64,000 nucleotides of DNA from Cystobacter ferrugineus (GTDB lineage: Bacteria; Myxococcota; Myxococcia; Myxococcales; Myxococcaceae), in assembly GCF_001887355.1 (NCBI RefSeq), contig NZ_MPIN01000004.1, forward strand, positions 186,001 through 250,000, in the 5' to 3' direction. Positions 35,159 to 41,340 of the stretch are shown piece after piece. How positions within the stretch are numbered: position 1 is the first letter of the stretch; each line of letters begins with the position of its first letter. A model generated the notes under the pieces. The model saw only the letters and a list, made by a program, of their open reading frames with translations. It searched no databases and was not told where the DNA came from. Made by a program: the position numbers and the translations under genes.

Positions 35159-35460
35159 CGTGTTTTCCCCTACGGTTGTCGCATGGGGCCTGGGGGGCAG
35201 CTCGACCAACGCTGTCGGCACCGGCCCGGGGATCCTTCATGGACCCCCCTGCCCAACCTGAATCGAGCATCACATGGGCTCCTCTTGATGGGAACAACGT
35301 CAGGTGCGCGGGTTCCCCCCCCCACACACCGACCACTCCCGGCGCCGTGAGAGCACGGCCCTCGTGAGAGAGGTGCTTGAGCGCCAAACGAAGGGAGAAG
35401 GCAGAGCCCTGAGTGCCTGCCCGGAGGCGACCCAACACGGAGCGTGTTCGTGACCCGCCC
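35159..35460. other. non-coding stretch between chemoreceptor and repeat array
   Basis: About 300 bp upstream of the chemoreceptor start. It must hold that gene's promoter, but no clear -35/-10 pair was recognised. Near its right end is the small inverted repeat AACACG-GAG-CGTGTT (35434-35448), 13 bp before the first repeat unit, which may mark the edge of the repeat-bearing element. No gene seen. Confidence 0.4.
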
Positions 35461-35583
35461 CGCCAGTGGTGTCGCCGCCAGTGGTGTCGCCAGTGGTGTC
35501 AAAGGATTTGAAACCCGCCAGTGGTGTCAAAGGATTTGAAACCCGCCAGTGGTGTCCCCGCCAGTGGTGTCAAAGGATTTGAA
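35461..35583 (+). repeat. upstream repeat array, six units with core CCAGTGGTGTC
   Basis: Six copies of CCAGTGGTGTC occur in about 115 bp; three (starting near 35490, 35518 and 35561) continue into AAAGGATTTGAA. Those units fold: arm GGTGTCAAA, loop GGA, arm TTTGAAACC, with 8 of 9 positions paired. The other three are shortened units. The core GGTGTCAAAG is the reverse complement of the core in the array downstream of the transposase. Confidence 0.88.
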
Positions 35584-35713
35584 CCGAGGGAACCGAACCA
35601 GAACGAGACTCGGCGTGGACGGTTGACGCCACCCCTTCAAGTGCTTTCGCGGACTTGCGAGTTGGCGCGCGCGGTGCATCCAGCCTGGAGGAGCGCACGC
35701 GGGGGGGAAGGGG

Positions 35714-36643
35714 ATGGGCTGGCCGCTGAGGATGTTCCAGGAGGAGGGCTACTACTTCGTCACGTCCAGGTGTTTCCAGGGGCGGCTGTTGTTACGCCCC
35801 AGCGAGGAGGTGAACGAGGTGGTGGGAGGAGTGCTGGCGCGAGCCGTCCAGCAGAGCGCCGGCAGCGTCAAGCTGTACGCCTTCACCTTCGCCTCCAATC
35901 ACTTCCACTTGTTGGTGTGGGCACGAGGGGCCGCGCTCTCAGGCTTCATGCAGTACCTGCGCGCCAACCTCTCCAGGAAGGTGGGCAAGCTGGTGGACTG
36001 GAGTGGAGGCTTCTGGGAGAGGCGCTACTCGGCGGAGCCAGTGCTGGACGATGCGTCGATGGTCGGACGGCTACGCTACGTGCTGGCCCATGGAGTGAAG
36101 GAGGGCCTGGTGGACAGGAGCGCCGAGTGGCCGGGGCTCACGTGCCTGCCGCAGTTGCTGGGGTCGGCGCGACGGTTGTTCCGGTGGTTCAACTGGACGA
36201 AGCGCTGGAGCAAGCGCGGAAGCGAGGACATGGCGGAAGAGGGGCGCTTCGTGCAAGCGTGGGCCGAGCCGGTGGAGTTGGAAATAGCGCCCCTGCCGTG
36301 CTGGAAAGGACTGAAGGAAGAGGAGCGGCGGAGTGCGGTGCGGAGCCTCGTGGAGGAGGTAGAAGCGGAGGCTCGAAGCCGGGGCACGCCCGTATTGGGA
36401 GCGCGAGCCGTGAGGGCGCAGCACCCGCATACCCGGCCCGAGCACCTCAAGAGGAGCCCGCGGCCGTTGGGGCATGCCTCCACGCGGCAGGCGTTGAAGG
36501 AGCTGCGCGAGCAATACCGGGCCTTTGTCGCGGTATTTCGAGAGGCGGCGGCTCGGTGGAGTCGGGGGGACTTCTTGGCGTGCTTTCCGCCATTCTCCTT
36601 CCCGCCGCGTGTCGCGCCAGTTCGTGTTGCTCCAGTTCTTTGA
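35714..36643 (+). CDS. REP-associated-type (Y1/IS200-like) transposase
   Basis: A 309-residue protein of the Y1_Tnp/RAYT superfamily. The HUH-type metal site is SNHFHLLVW (His63, His65). Then FMQYLRANLSRKVGKLVDWS and GGFWERRYSAEPVLDD correspond to the helix and strand carrying the nucleophile region in RAYTs; by eye the canonical Tyr position is Leu and the nearest candidate is Tyr81. A basic C-terminal extension of about 150 residues follows. HUH enzymes nick and join single-stranded DNA at hairpins, so the flanking hairpin repeats are its likely substrate. GGGGAAGGGG just upstream supports the ATG at 35714. Its own stop codon lies in the first downstream repeat unit. A single gene with no accessory protein. 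Confidence 0.85.
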   Translation: MGWPLRMFQEEGYYFVTSRCFQGRLLLRPSEEVNEVVGGVLARAVQQSAGSVKLYAFTFASNHFHLLVWARGAALSGFMQYLRANLSRKVGKLVDWSGGFWERRYSAEPVLDDASMVGRLRYVLAHGVKEGLVDRSAEWPGLTCLPQLLGSARRLFRWFNWTKRWSKRGSEDMAEEGRFVQAWAEPVELEIAPLPCWKGLKEEERRSAVRSLVEEVEAEARSRGTPVLGARAVRAQHPHTRPEHLKRSPRPLGHASTRQALKELREQYRAFVAVFREAAARWSRGDFLACFPPFSFPPRVAPVRVAPVL

Positions 36644-36965
36644 CTCCTTCTCGGGGCTGGCTCAAGTTCTTTGACACCCTCTCGGGACACCCTCTCGGCC
36701 GGACTTGGTTGACACCTTCTCCGAGTTCTTTGACACCTCTCCCGAGGGAGTTCTTTGACACCTTCTCCGGACACCTTCTCCGAGTTCTTTGACACCTCTC
36801 CCGAGACACCTCTCCCGACACCTTCTCCGAGTTCTTTGACACCTCTCCGCCGTTCTTTGACACCTCTCCGCCGCGGGTGGAGTTCTTTGACACCTCTCCG
36901 GAGGTGGAGTTCTTTGACACCTCTCCGAGGAGTTCTTTGACACCTCTCCGGACACCTCTCCGGGC
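36631..36965 (+). repeat. downstream repeat array, about ten units with core TTCTTTGACACC
   Basis: Ten copies of TTCTTTGAC are at about 36634, 36667, 36725, 36750, 36784, 36831, 36853, 36882, 36910 and 36932; the first has ACTCC in place of ACACC and overlaps the transposase stop. A variant (GGTTGACACC) is near 36709, and several half units consist only of GACACCTCTCCG or ACACCTTCTCCG. Full units read GGAG-TTCTTTGACACC-TCTCC, so GGAG/CTCC arms could pair. Spacing is irregular (22-58 bp), unlike CRISPR. Between the array and the esterase start (37016) nothing else was seen except its ribosome site. Confidence 0.9.
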
Positions 36966-37015
36966 TACGCTCACCTGTTCCCAGGAGAGTTCTGGTGGAT
37001 ACCGAGGAGGAAGTC

Positions 37016-37927
37016 ATGAAGACGAGGTGGTTGCTACCCGCGGCCTTGCTGCTGGCCATCACGGGATGCGGTGAGCTCACGGGTGGCGCGGAAGGCGAGG
37101 TCACGTACGCGGAGGTGCCCAGCCCGAGTGAGCCCGGTGGGGTGCATCCGCTGACACTCGACATCGCAGTGCCAGAGGGGCCGGGTCCCTTTCCCGCGAT
37201 CGTCTTCATCCATGGTGGCGGATGGGTCATCGGAGATCTGGACGACTTCGGAGATCGAATCCAGGAAGTGAGCCGGCGGGGCTTCGTCGGGGTGACCCTC
37301 AATTATCGGCTCGCGAACCTCGATGATGGACACGGCAAGGCCCTCCACCCCTGGCCGGCGCAACTGCAGGACGTGCGGTGTGCGCTCCGGTGGCTCGCCG
37401 CGAATGCCGCCACGTACAAAGTGGATACGGCCCGAGTGGGGGTGATCGGCGGGTCCGCTGGCGGGCACCTCGCGATGATGTCGGCGTACGCCCGGAACGA
37501 AGCACGCTTCGAGCCGGACTATTGCCCCTACAGCGAGAACCTCGAGGTGAAGGCCGTGGTGTCCATGTGCGGCGCCGGTGACCCCGCGTCCGTCTATGAG
37601 ACGACGGACTGGTGGATCAAACCCTACGTCACCCGGTTCCTCGCGCTGCCGGATGGAGCGAAGGTGAGGGATGCGCCCGAGGTCTTCGCTGACGTCAGCA
37701 ACCTCACCTACATGGGGCACGGACCCAGGGTGCCACTGCTGATTCTCCAGGGGACGGCGGACACCCTCGTCCTCCCCGAGGTGCAGCGAGCCTTCGCGGT
37801 ATCGGCTCAATTGCTCGGGCAGGAGGTCCACGTCGAGTACCTCGAAGGCGCGGGCCACGACATCGATGCCACCCACCGGACCGAGTCGGATGAGCTCATT
37901 TGGAAGTGGTTCGGGGAGAGGCTATGA
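37016..37927 (+). CDS. alpha/beta hydrolase (esterase) lipoprotein
   Basis: A 303-residue lipoprotein. The lipobox is ALLLAITGC (Cys18). The hydrolase has the oxyanion motif FIHGGGWVIGDL near 70, the nucleophile elbow GGSAGGHLA near 145, the acidic residue in LILQGTADTLVLP and the His in EGAGHDID, i.e. a complete Ser-Asp-His triad in the BD-FAE/hormone-sensitive-lipase style. It should be an esterase of the outer membrane or periplasm acting on acyl or acetyl esters. GAGGAGGAAG spaced 3-4 nt before the ATG at 37016 fixes the start, directly downstream of the repeat array. Its stop overlaps the next gene by ATGA. Confidence 0.9.
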   Translation: MKTRWLLPAALLLAITGCGELTGGAEGEVTYAEVPSPSEPGGVHPLTLDIAVPEGPGPFPAIVFIHGGGWVIGDLDDFGDRIQEVSRRGFVGVTLNYRLANLDDGHGKALHPWPAQLQDVRCALRWLAANAATYKVDTARVGVIGGSAGGHLAMMSAYARNEARFEPDYCPYSENLEVKAVVSMCGAGDPASVYETTDWWIKPYVTRFLALPDGAKVRDAPEVFADVSNLTYMGHGPRVPLLILQGTADTLVLPEVQRAFAVSAQLLGQEVHVEYLEGAGHDIDATHRTESDELIWKWFGERL

Positions 37928-38460
37928 CGATGCGCCACTTCATCTGCATGCTCGTGCTGTTGGGAGCGCCGCGAGTGCTGGCCCAATCAGGGGGTGGGGA
38001 GGCCCACGCTCCAGCCGAGGACGCCTTCGCTCTCAGGCTGGGGCTCAGCGCCCGGCCGCTCATCGGTCTCAGCGGAGTGAGCGCCATCAGGACGCACACG
38101 CTTCGGGACGGGGGTTGGGTCGTCGCGGACGTCGCTCCCTCCTACCGTCTGTCACGACTCTTCGCCGCCGAGCTCGGCCTGTCGGCGATGGTGCCCGTGA
38201 AGGACGCGTGGGGGTTTCCGGACTTCCGGCTCGCGGTGACGCCCGCCGCCCGGCTCGACGCCGGGCCCGTCTACGCGCGCATCGGGGTGCCCCTGATGTT
38301 CGGGGAGGGCTTCAGTCTGGGCGCTCAGGCCGCAGTGGGCGCGACGCTCTTCGATCGCTTCTACGTGGGAGTCATCGGGGAGGCCAACGTCAGAGACCTG
38401 CTGGGGATGGTGGGGCTCGAGCTGGGCGTCCGCTTCGGTGGCCCGAAGCCTCGCATCTAG
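37924..38460 (+). CDS. outer membrane beta-barrel-like protein
   Basis: A 178-residue exported protein. A signal peptide (HFICMLVLLGAPRVLAQ) is followed by alternating hydrophobic strands ending in aromatic or Arg residues: LRLGLSARPLIGLSGV, LFAAELGLSAMVPV, AGPVYARIGVPLMFGEG and a terminal GLELGVRFGGPKPRI. This fits a small eight-stranded barrel, though the final Phe is not C-terminal. The start is set by ATGA overlap with the esterase gene, so the two are expressed together. Role unknown; perhaps a partner or exit pore for the esterase. Confidence 0.75.
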   Translation: MTMRHFICMLVLLGAPRVLAQSGGGEAHAPAEDAFALRLGLSARPLIGLSGVSAIRTHTLRDGGWVVADVAPSYRLSRLFAAELGLSAMVPVKDAWGFPDFRLAVTPAARLDAGPVYARIGVPLMFGEGFSLGAQAAVGATLFDRFYVGVIGEANVRDLLGMVGLELGVRFGGPKPRI

Positions 38461-38680
38461 CTGAAAATGGCGTCTCGAAGCAGACCTTCATGGGGAACGT
38501 AACGTATAGGCGGGATGGGGGGCCTGTTGAGGGACAGAGAGCTGGAGCCAAGGGGTAGAGGAGGGCTGCGGAGGGGTGCCACGCGCGCTGCGCGCCAGGC
38601 CGGTGGAGAGGCGGTGCAGCCCCATCCTCGTTCCCTCATCAACGCGAAGCTCGGCGAGGAGAAGGAGGTGGAGTACGTCG

Positions 38681-38731
38681 TCCGCTTCACTCCATCAGGT
38701 CTTCAAGGCCAACCTGATGGAGTGAAGCGGA
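38681..38731. repeat. perfect hairpin: 20-bp arms, 11-nt loop
   Basis: Arms at 38681-38700 (TCCGCTTCACTCCATCAGGT) and 38712-38731 are exact reverse complements around CTTCAAGGCCA. No T-run follows, so it is not a simple intrinsic terminator. It lies in the 323-bp gap 38461-38783 between the beta-barrel gene and the next small exported protein; nothing else recognisable is in that gap. It might be a bidirectional terminator, a small inverted-repeat element or a folded RNA. Confidence 0.75.
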
Positions 38732-38783
38732 GCCACTCCCAGGGTTTTCGAGGGCTCGGCGACATGTGCTATCCTGGCGTTCC

Positions 38784-39185
38784 ATGAACCCGCGTCGCGC
38801 CTTCGTTTCATTGCTGTTGTCCTTGTGTCTGCTCTCCTTTCGCGCGAGCGCGGCTGGCCACCGCTATGTCTTCAAGAACACCTGTGAGGGCAAACCACTG
38901 GGACATGCGTGCAGTGATCGTTACAGCCAAGACGAGCCAGGGACGTGCGCGGAGAGCAAATGCATGGAGCTAGATGATTTCATCAAGCAGACCCCAGACC
39001 CGAAAGTGTTTGACTGCGTCATCTGTCAGAACCCAGGCCAGCTCGCGCAGAGCCGCGTCCCCCTTGGCGTGAAGGCGCTGGCCCTGGGAGCGCTGGGCGT
39101 GGCGGGTGTCGCTGCGCGCGCCGGGTACCGGCGATGGCGCCGCTCCAAGGATCCAAGCCCCCCACTCGAGGACACGCCGTCCTGA
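38784..39185 (+). CDS. exported protein with C-terminal transmembrane helix, unknown function
   Basis: A 133-residue protein. Signal peptide FVSLLLSLCLLSFRASA; soluble part of about 60 residues with six cysteines (NTCEGKPLGHACSDRY, GTCAESKCMEL, FDCVICQNPG), which suggests a disulfide-rich fold; then a C-terminal helix VKALALGALGVAGVAARAGY followed by a positively charged tail (RRWRRSKD). That layout would anchor it with a cytoplasmic tail. I recognise no family. The ATG at 38784 starts directly before the signal peptide; no strong ribosome site. Confidence 0.68.
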   Translation: MNPRRAFVSLLLSLCLLSFRASAAGHRYVFKNTCEGKPLGHACSDRYSQDEPGTCAESKCMELDDFIKQTPDPKVFDCVICQNPGQLAQSRVPLGVKALALGALGVAGVAARAGYRRWRRSKDPSPPLEDTPS

Positions 39186-39258
39186 GCCCGGTCAGGGGTC
39201 TCCCGCCGAGCGAGCCCCTGAACAGCCCCGAATAGCGCAGAGGAGTAGGACCCGCCGC

Positions 39259-39438
39259 CTACTCCAGCGCGGCGCGCGCGTAGCCGTTCGGGTTCGCCGG
39301 GTACGTCTCCGTCACCCGCCCGGGGTTGTCCACGAAGCGCACCGGCACCATCCCCAGCCCGTTCACCCTCGCTGACTCTTCGGGGCTCGCGAACTCCGCC
39401 CGCCCCTCCCCGTGAGAGGAGGCGATGAGGCTGCGGCT
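39259..39438 (-). pseudogene. purL C-terminal fragment fused in frame to a TetR remnant
   Basis: The last 59 codons of the open frame read IASSHGEGRAEF..., NGLGMVPVRFVDNPGRVTET, YPANPNG. These match the glutaminase domain of formylglycinamidine ribonucleotide synthase (PurL), where SHGEGR holds a catalytic His region and RYVDNFGKVTETYPANPNG is nearly invariant. Only this short piece exists; the ATP-grasp-like body and the Cys nucleophile are missing. It continues directly from a TetR fragment, so the frame is a chimera created by rearrangement. The source purL copy is not in the window. Confidence 0.8.
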
Positions 39439-39949
39439 GCCCGCCGGAATCTCATCCGCTCCCACGGCTCGGCCCAGGCGCGCCTTCAGGCTGTCGAGCG
39501 TAATGGCACGAGCCGATCGCACAAGTTCGCCGAGTTCCGAATGGCCCTCGCTGCCGACCGACGAGAGCGTCACCATGCAACCGTGGGGAATGTCGCCGAG
39601 ACATCCGGTCAGGGCCGCGGCTGAATCCAGAAGCAAGGACATGACCGCTTCGCGGGCCGTGCCAGTGGAAAAGAACCTGGCCCAGACGAGCGTCTCGTAG
39701 TTTTCGCGGTAATGACGCAGCGCCTCGACATAGAGCGCCTCCTTTGAGCCGAAAGCCGCGTACGGGCTGAGCGACCCGACTTCCATCGCCTCCGTAAGGT
39801 CGGCGATGGAAGTCACTTCATAGCCCTTGGACCAGAAACAGGCGGGTAGCCTGCGCCAGAGCGGCCTCTCGGTCGAACGCACGTGGCCGCCCGCGAGGGC
39901 GGGCCGTTGTCGTCTCGTCGGCTCGCGATGTCTGTTCAGATTTCTGCAT
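39438..39949 (-). pseudogene. TetR family regulator, frameshifted and missing its C-terminus
   Basis: Starting at the ATG at 39949 the sequence reads RGRPRAFDREAALAQATRLF, the usual TetR N-terminus, but one extra T in a TTT run (near 39836) shifts the frame. The next frame continues WSKGYEVTSIADLTEAMEVG, then FGSKEALYVEALRHY, i.e. the rest of the helix-turn-helix. The ligand domain runs to about residue 177 and is then replaced by a purL fragment. It is divergent from the oxidoreductase 40110-41129, the usual regulator/target layout, and an operator-like palindrome lies between them, so it was probably that gene's repressor before it broke. Confidence 0.8.
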
Positions 39950-40000
39950 CGGTCGTTACATAAACCCATTGACTCCTCTTGGCAATGCCCCTACTATTTC

Positions 40001-40016
40001 TGTGTCGATCGTCACA
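40001..40016. promoter_or_regulatory. operator-like palindrome TGTGTCGATCGTCACA
   Basis: A 16-bp near-perfect palindrome (one mismatched pair) midway between the divergent TetR remnant and the oxidoreductase gene, 94 bp before the latter's start. It fits a TetR-type operator, now probably without its repressor. Confidence 0.5.
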
Positions 40017-40109
40017 AAATATTGAACGCCGAGTGAGCCAGCCGGCAAAGCACCCCCCTCGCACCTCCATCTGAATATCGGACAACTATAGGCTCTTGAA
40101 GGAAATGAA

Positions 40110-41129
40110 ATGGCAAATACGTCGAACCGCCAGATCGTCATAGCGGCACGCCCGAATGGCAAAGCCCAATTGAGTGATTTCAATATTGTCGAGCAGGCGA
40201 TACCTTCTCCCGGTGACGGCGAAGTGTTGTTTCGCAACCTGCTCATCTCAATGGATCCCTATCAGCGCAGTCTGATGGGTAATGCTTCCAGCGAACTGCC
40301 TCCGATCGATATTGGCCAGCCAATGTCAGGTCCTACCGTCGCAGTCGTTGAACAGAGCAGAAATGCGAACTTCGCCGTTGGCGATCATGTCGTCAGCTGG
40401 TCGGGTTGGCAGGAATATGGGCTTTCCGACGGTTCTGACCTCCAGAAGATCGATCCTGAGGCGGCGCCGCTATCAACCGCGCTCGGGGTGCTGGGTCATA
40501 CTGGCCTGACGGCATGGCTCGGCGTCAGCAAGTTCCTCAATCCGAAGCCCGGCGGCACGTTCGTCGTCACTGCCGCAGCAGGCTCGGTAGGTTCGGTCGC
40601 AGCGCAGATGGCCAAGCTGCGAGGGCATCGCGTTATCGGCATAGCCGGTGGGCCTGAAAAGGTGCGGTACCTGAAGGATGACCTCGGTCTCGACGGCGCT
40701 GTCGACTACAAGGCGACTGGCTTCGCCGAGCAACTTGCCCGCGCATTGCCCGATGGCCTCGATACGCTTTTCGACAACGTTGGTGGGTACATGTTTGAAG
40801 CGTTGATGCCCTACTTCAATCATCACGCGCGGATCGTCATCTGTGGCACTATCGCACAATATGACTTCCCTAATGCTCCTGACGGACCGAACCGCCTTCC
40901 TGAGTTGTTGAAGTCGTTCCTTTACAGGTTCATTGAAATCCGCGGCTTTGCACTGCCAGATCACCTTGGAAGCTATCCGGAATTCCTTGCTGAGGTGGGT
41001 CCTTTGGTATCTCAAGACAAGATAAAGTATAGCGAGGAGTTCGTGGACGGGTTCGAAAACATTCCGGACGCTTTTTTAAGGCTATTTGACGGCCGCAACC
41101 GCGGCAAGCTGATCGCCAGAGTTGGCTGA
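40110..41129 (+). CDS. NADP-dependent oxidoreductase, medium-chain (MDR/YfmJ-like)
   Basis: A 339-residue zinc-independent quinone-oxidoreductase-like enzyme. The GroES-like start is ANTSNRQIVIAARPNGKAQL, and the Rossmann motif is VVTAAAGSVGSVAAQMAKLR near 152-171, followed by GIAGGPEKVRYLKDDLGLDG. This subgroup reduces alkenals or prostaglandin-type enones with NADPH. Its codon use and base composition (many A/T third positions) differ visibly from nearly all neighbours, which suggests transfer from another proteobacterium together with the TetR and an SDR fragment downstream. AAGGAA before the ATG at 40110 supports the start. Confidence 0.92.
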   Translation: MANTSNRQIVIAARPNGKAQLSDFNIVEQAIPSPGDGEVLFRNLLISMDPYQRSLMGNASSELPPIDIGQPMSGPTVAVVEQSRNANFAVGDHVVSWSGWQEYGLSDGSDLQKIDPEAAPLSTALGVLGHTGLTAWLGVSKFLNPKPGGTFVVTAAAGSVGSVAAQMAKLRGHRVIGIAGGPEKVRYLKDDLGLDGAVDYKATGFAEQLARALPDGLDTLFDNVGGYMFEALMPYFNHHARIVICGTIAQYDFPNAPDGPNRLPELLKSFLYRFIEIRGFALPDHLGSYPEFLAEVGPLVSQDKIKYSEEFVDGFENIPDAFLRLFDGRNRGKLIARVG

Positions 41130-41156
41130 GATCACTGACGGTCCGTCACAGACAGG

Positions 41157-41250
41157 ATGAACATGGGTGAGCTGGTTGGTAAACGCGCCCTCGTGACGGG
41201 CGCCTCGCGTGGTATCGGCGCCGGCATTGCGTTGGCGCTCGCGGACAAGG
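41157..41250 (+). pseudogene. N-terminal fragment of an SDR gene
   Basis: MGELVGKRALVTGASRGIGA followed by GIALALADK is the first cofactor-binding strand and helix of a short-chain dehydrogenase, 27 nt after the oxidoreductase stop. After about 41250 the similarity ends and an unrelated tail runs to a stop near 41340. A matching type of SDR C-terminus is found at 43863-44013, so the gene may have been split by the intervening 2.6 kb. Confidence 0.75.
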
Positions 41251-41340
41251 CACCACGCCTGCTGGGGTGGCCCCTGCGCTGCAGCCAGCGGCAGCAGGCC
41301 GCGTGGGCACGCCAACCGTCGCGCTCGATGCCTTCCTGAA

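Larger units (their letters stand above)
35461..36965 (+). mobile_element. repeat-flanked Y1/RAYT transposase element
   Basis: A Y1-type transposase gene (35714-36643) sits between an upstream array of GGTGTCAAAG-bearing hairpin units and a downstream array of CTTTGACACC-bearing units, so the flanks are inverted with respect to their core. A solitary unit of the downstream type lies at 24361-24389. This organisation resembles REP elements with their associated transposase in enterobacteria and pseudomonads. No target duplication or formal ends were found, so the exact borders are an estimate. Confidence 0.7.

Noticed and set aside
36631-36965. Possible CRISPR array
   Set aside because: Unit spacing is irregular, half units are common, intervening sequence is not spacer-like and there are no cas genes; the link with a Y1 transposase explains it better.
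36076-37302. Minus-strand open frame with tandem RGVKEL peptide repeats
   Set aside because: The repeated peptide is only the translation of the CTTTGACACC DNA repeats; the frame runs antisense into two real genes and has no start context.
38461-38680. Short frames before the large hairpin as genes
   Set aside because: They have no ribosome site, no recognisable domain and are interrupted; the products are Arg/Gly-rich.
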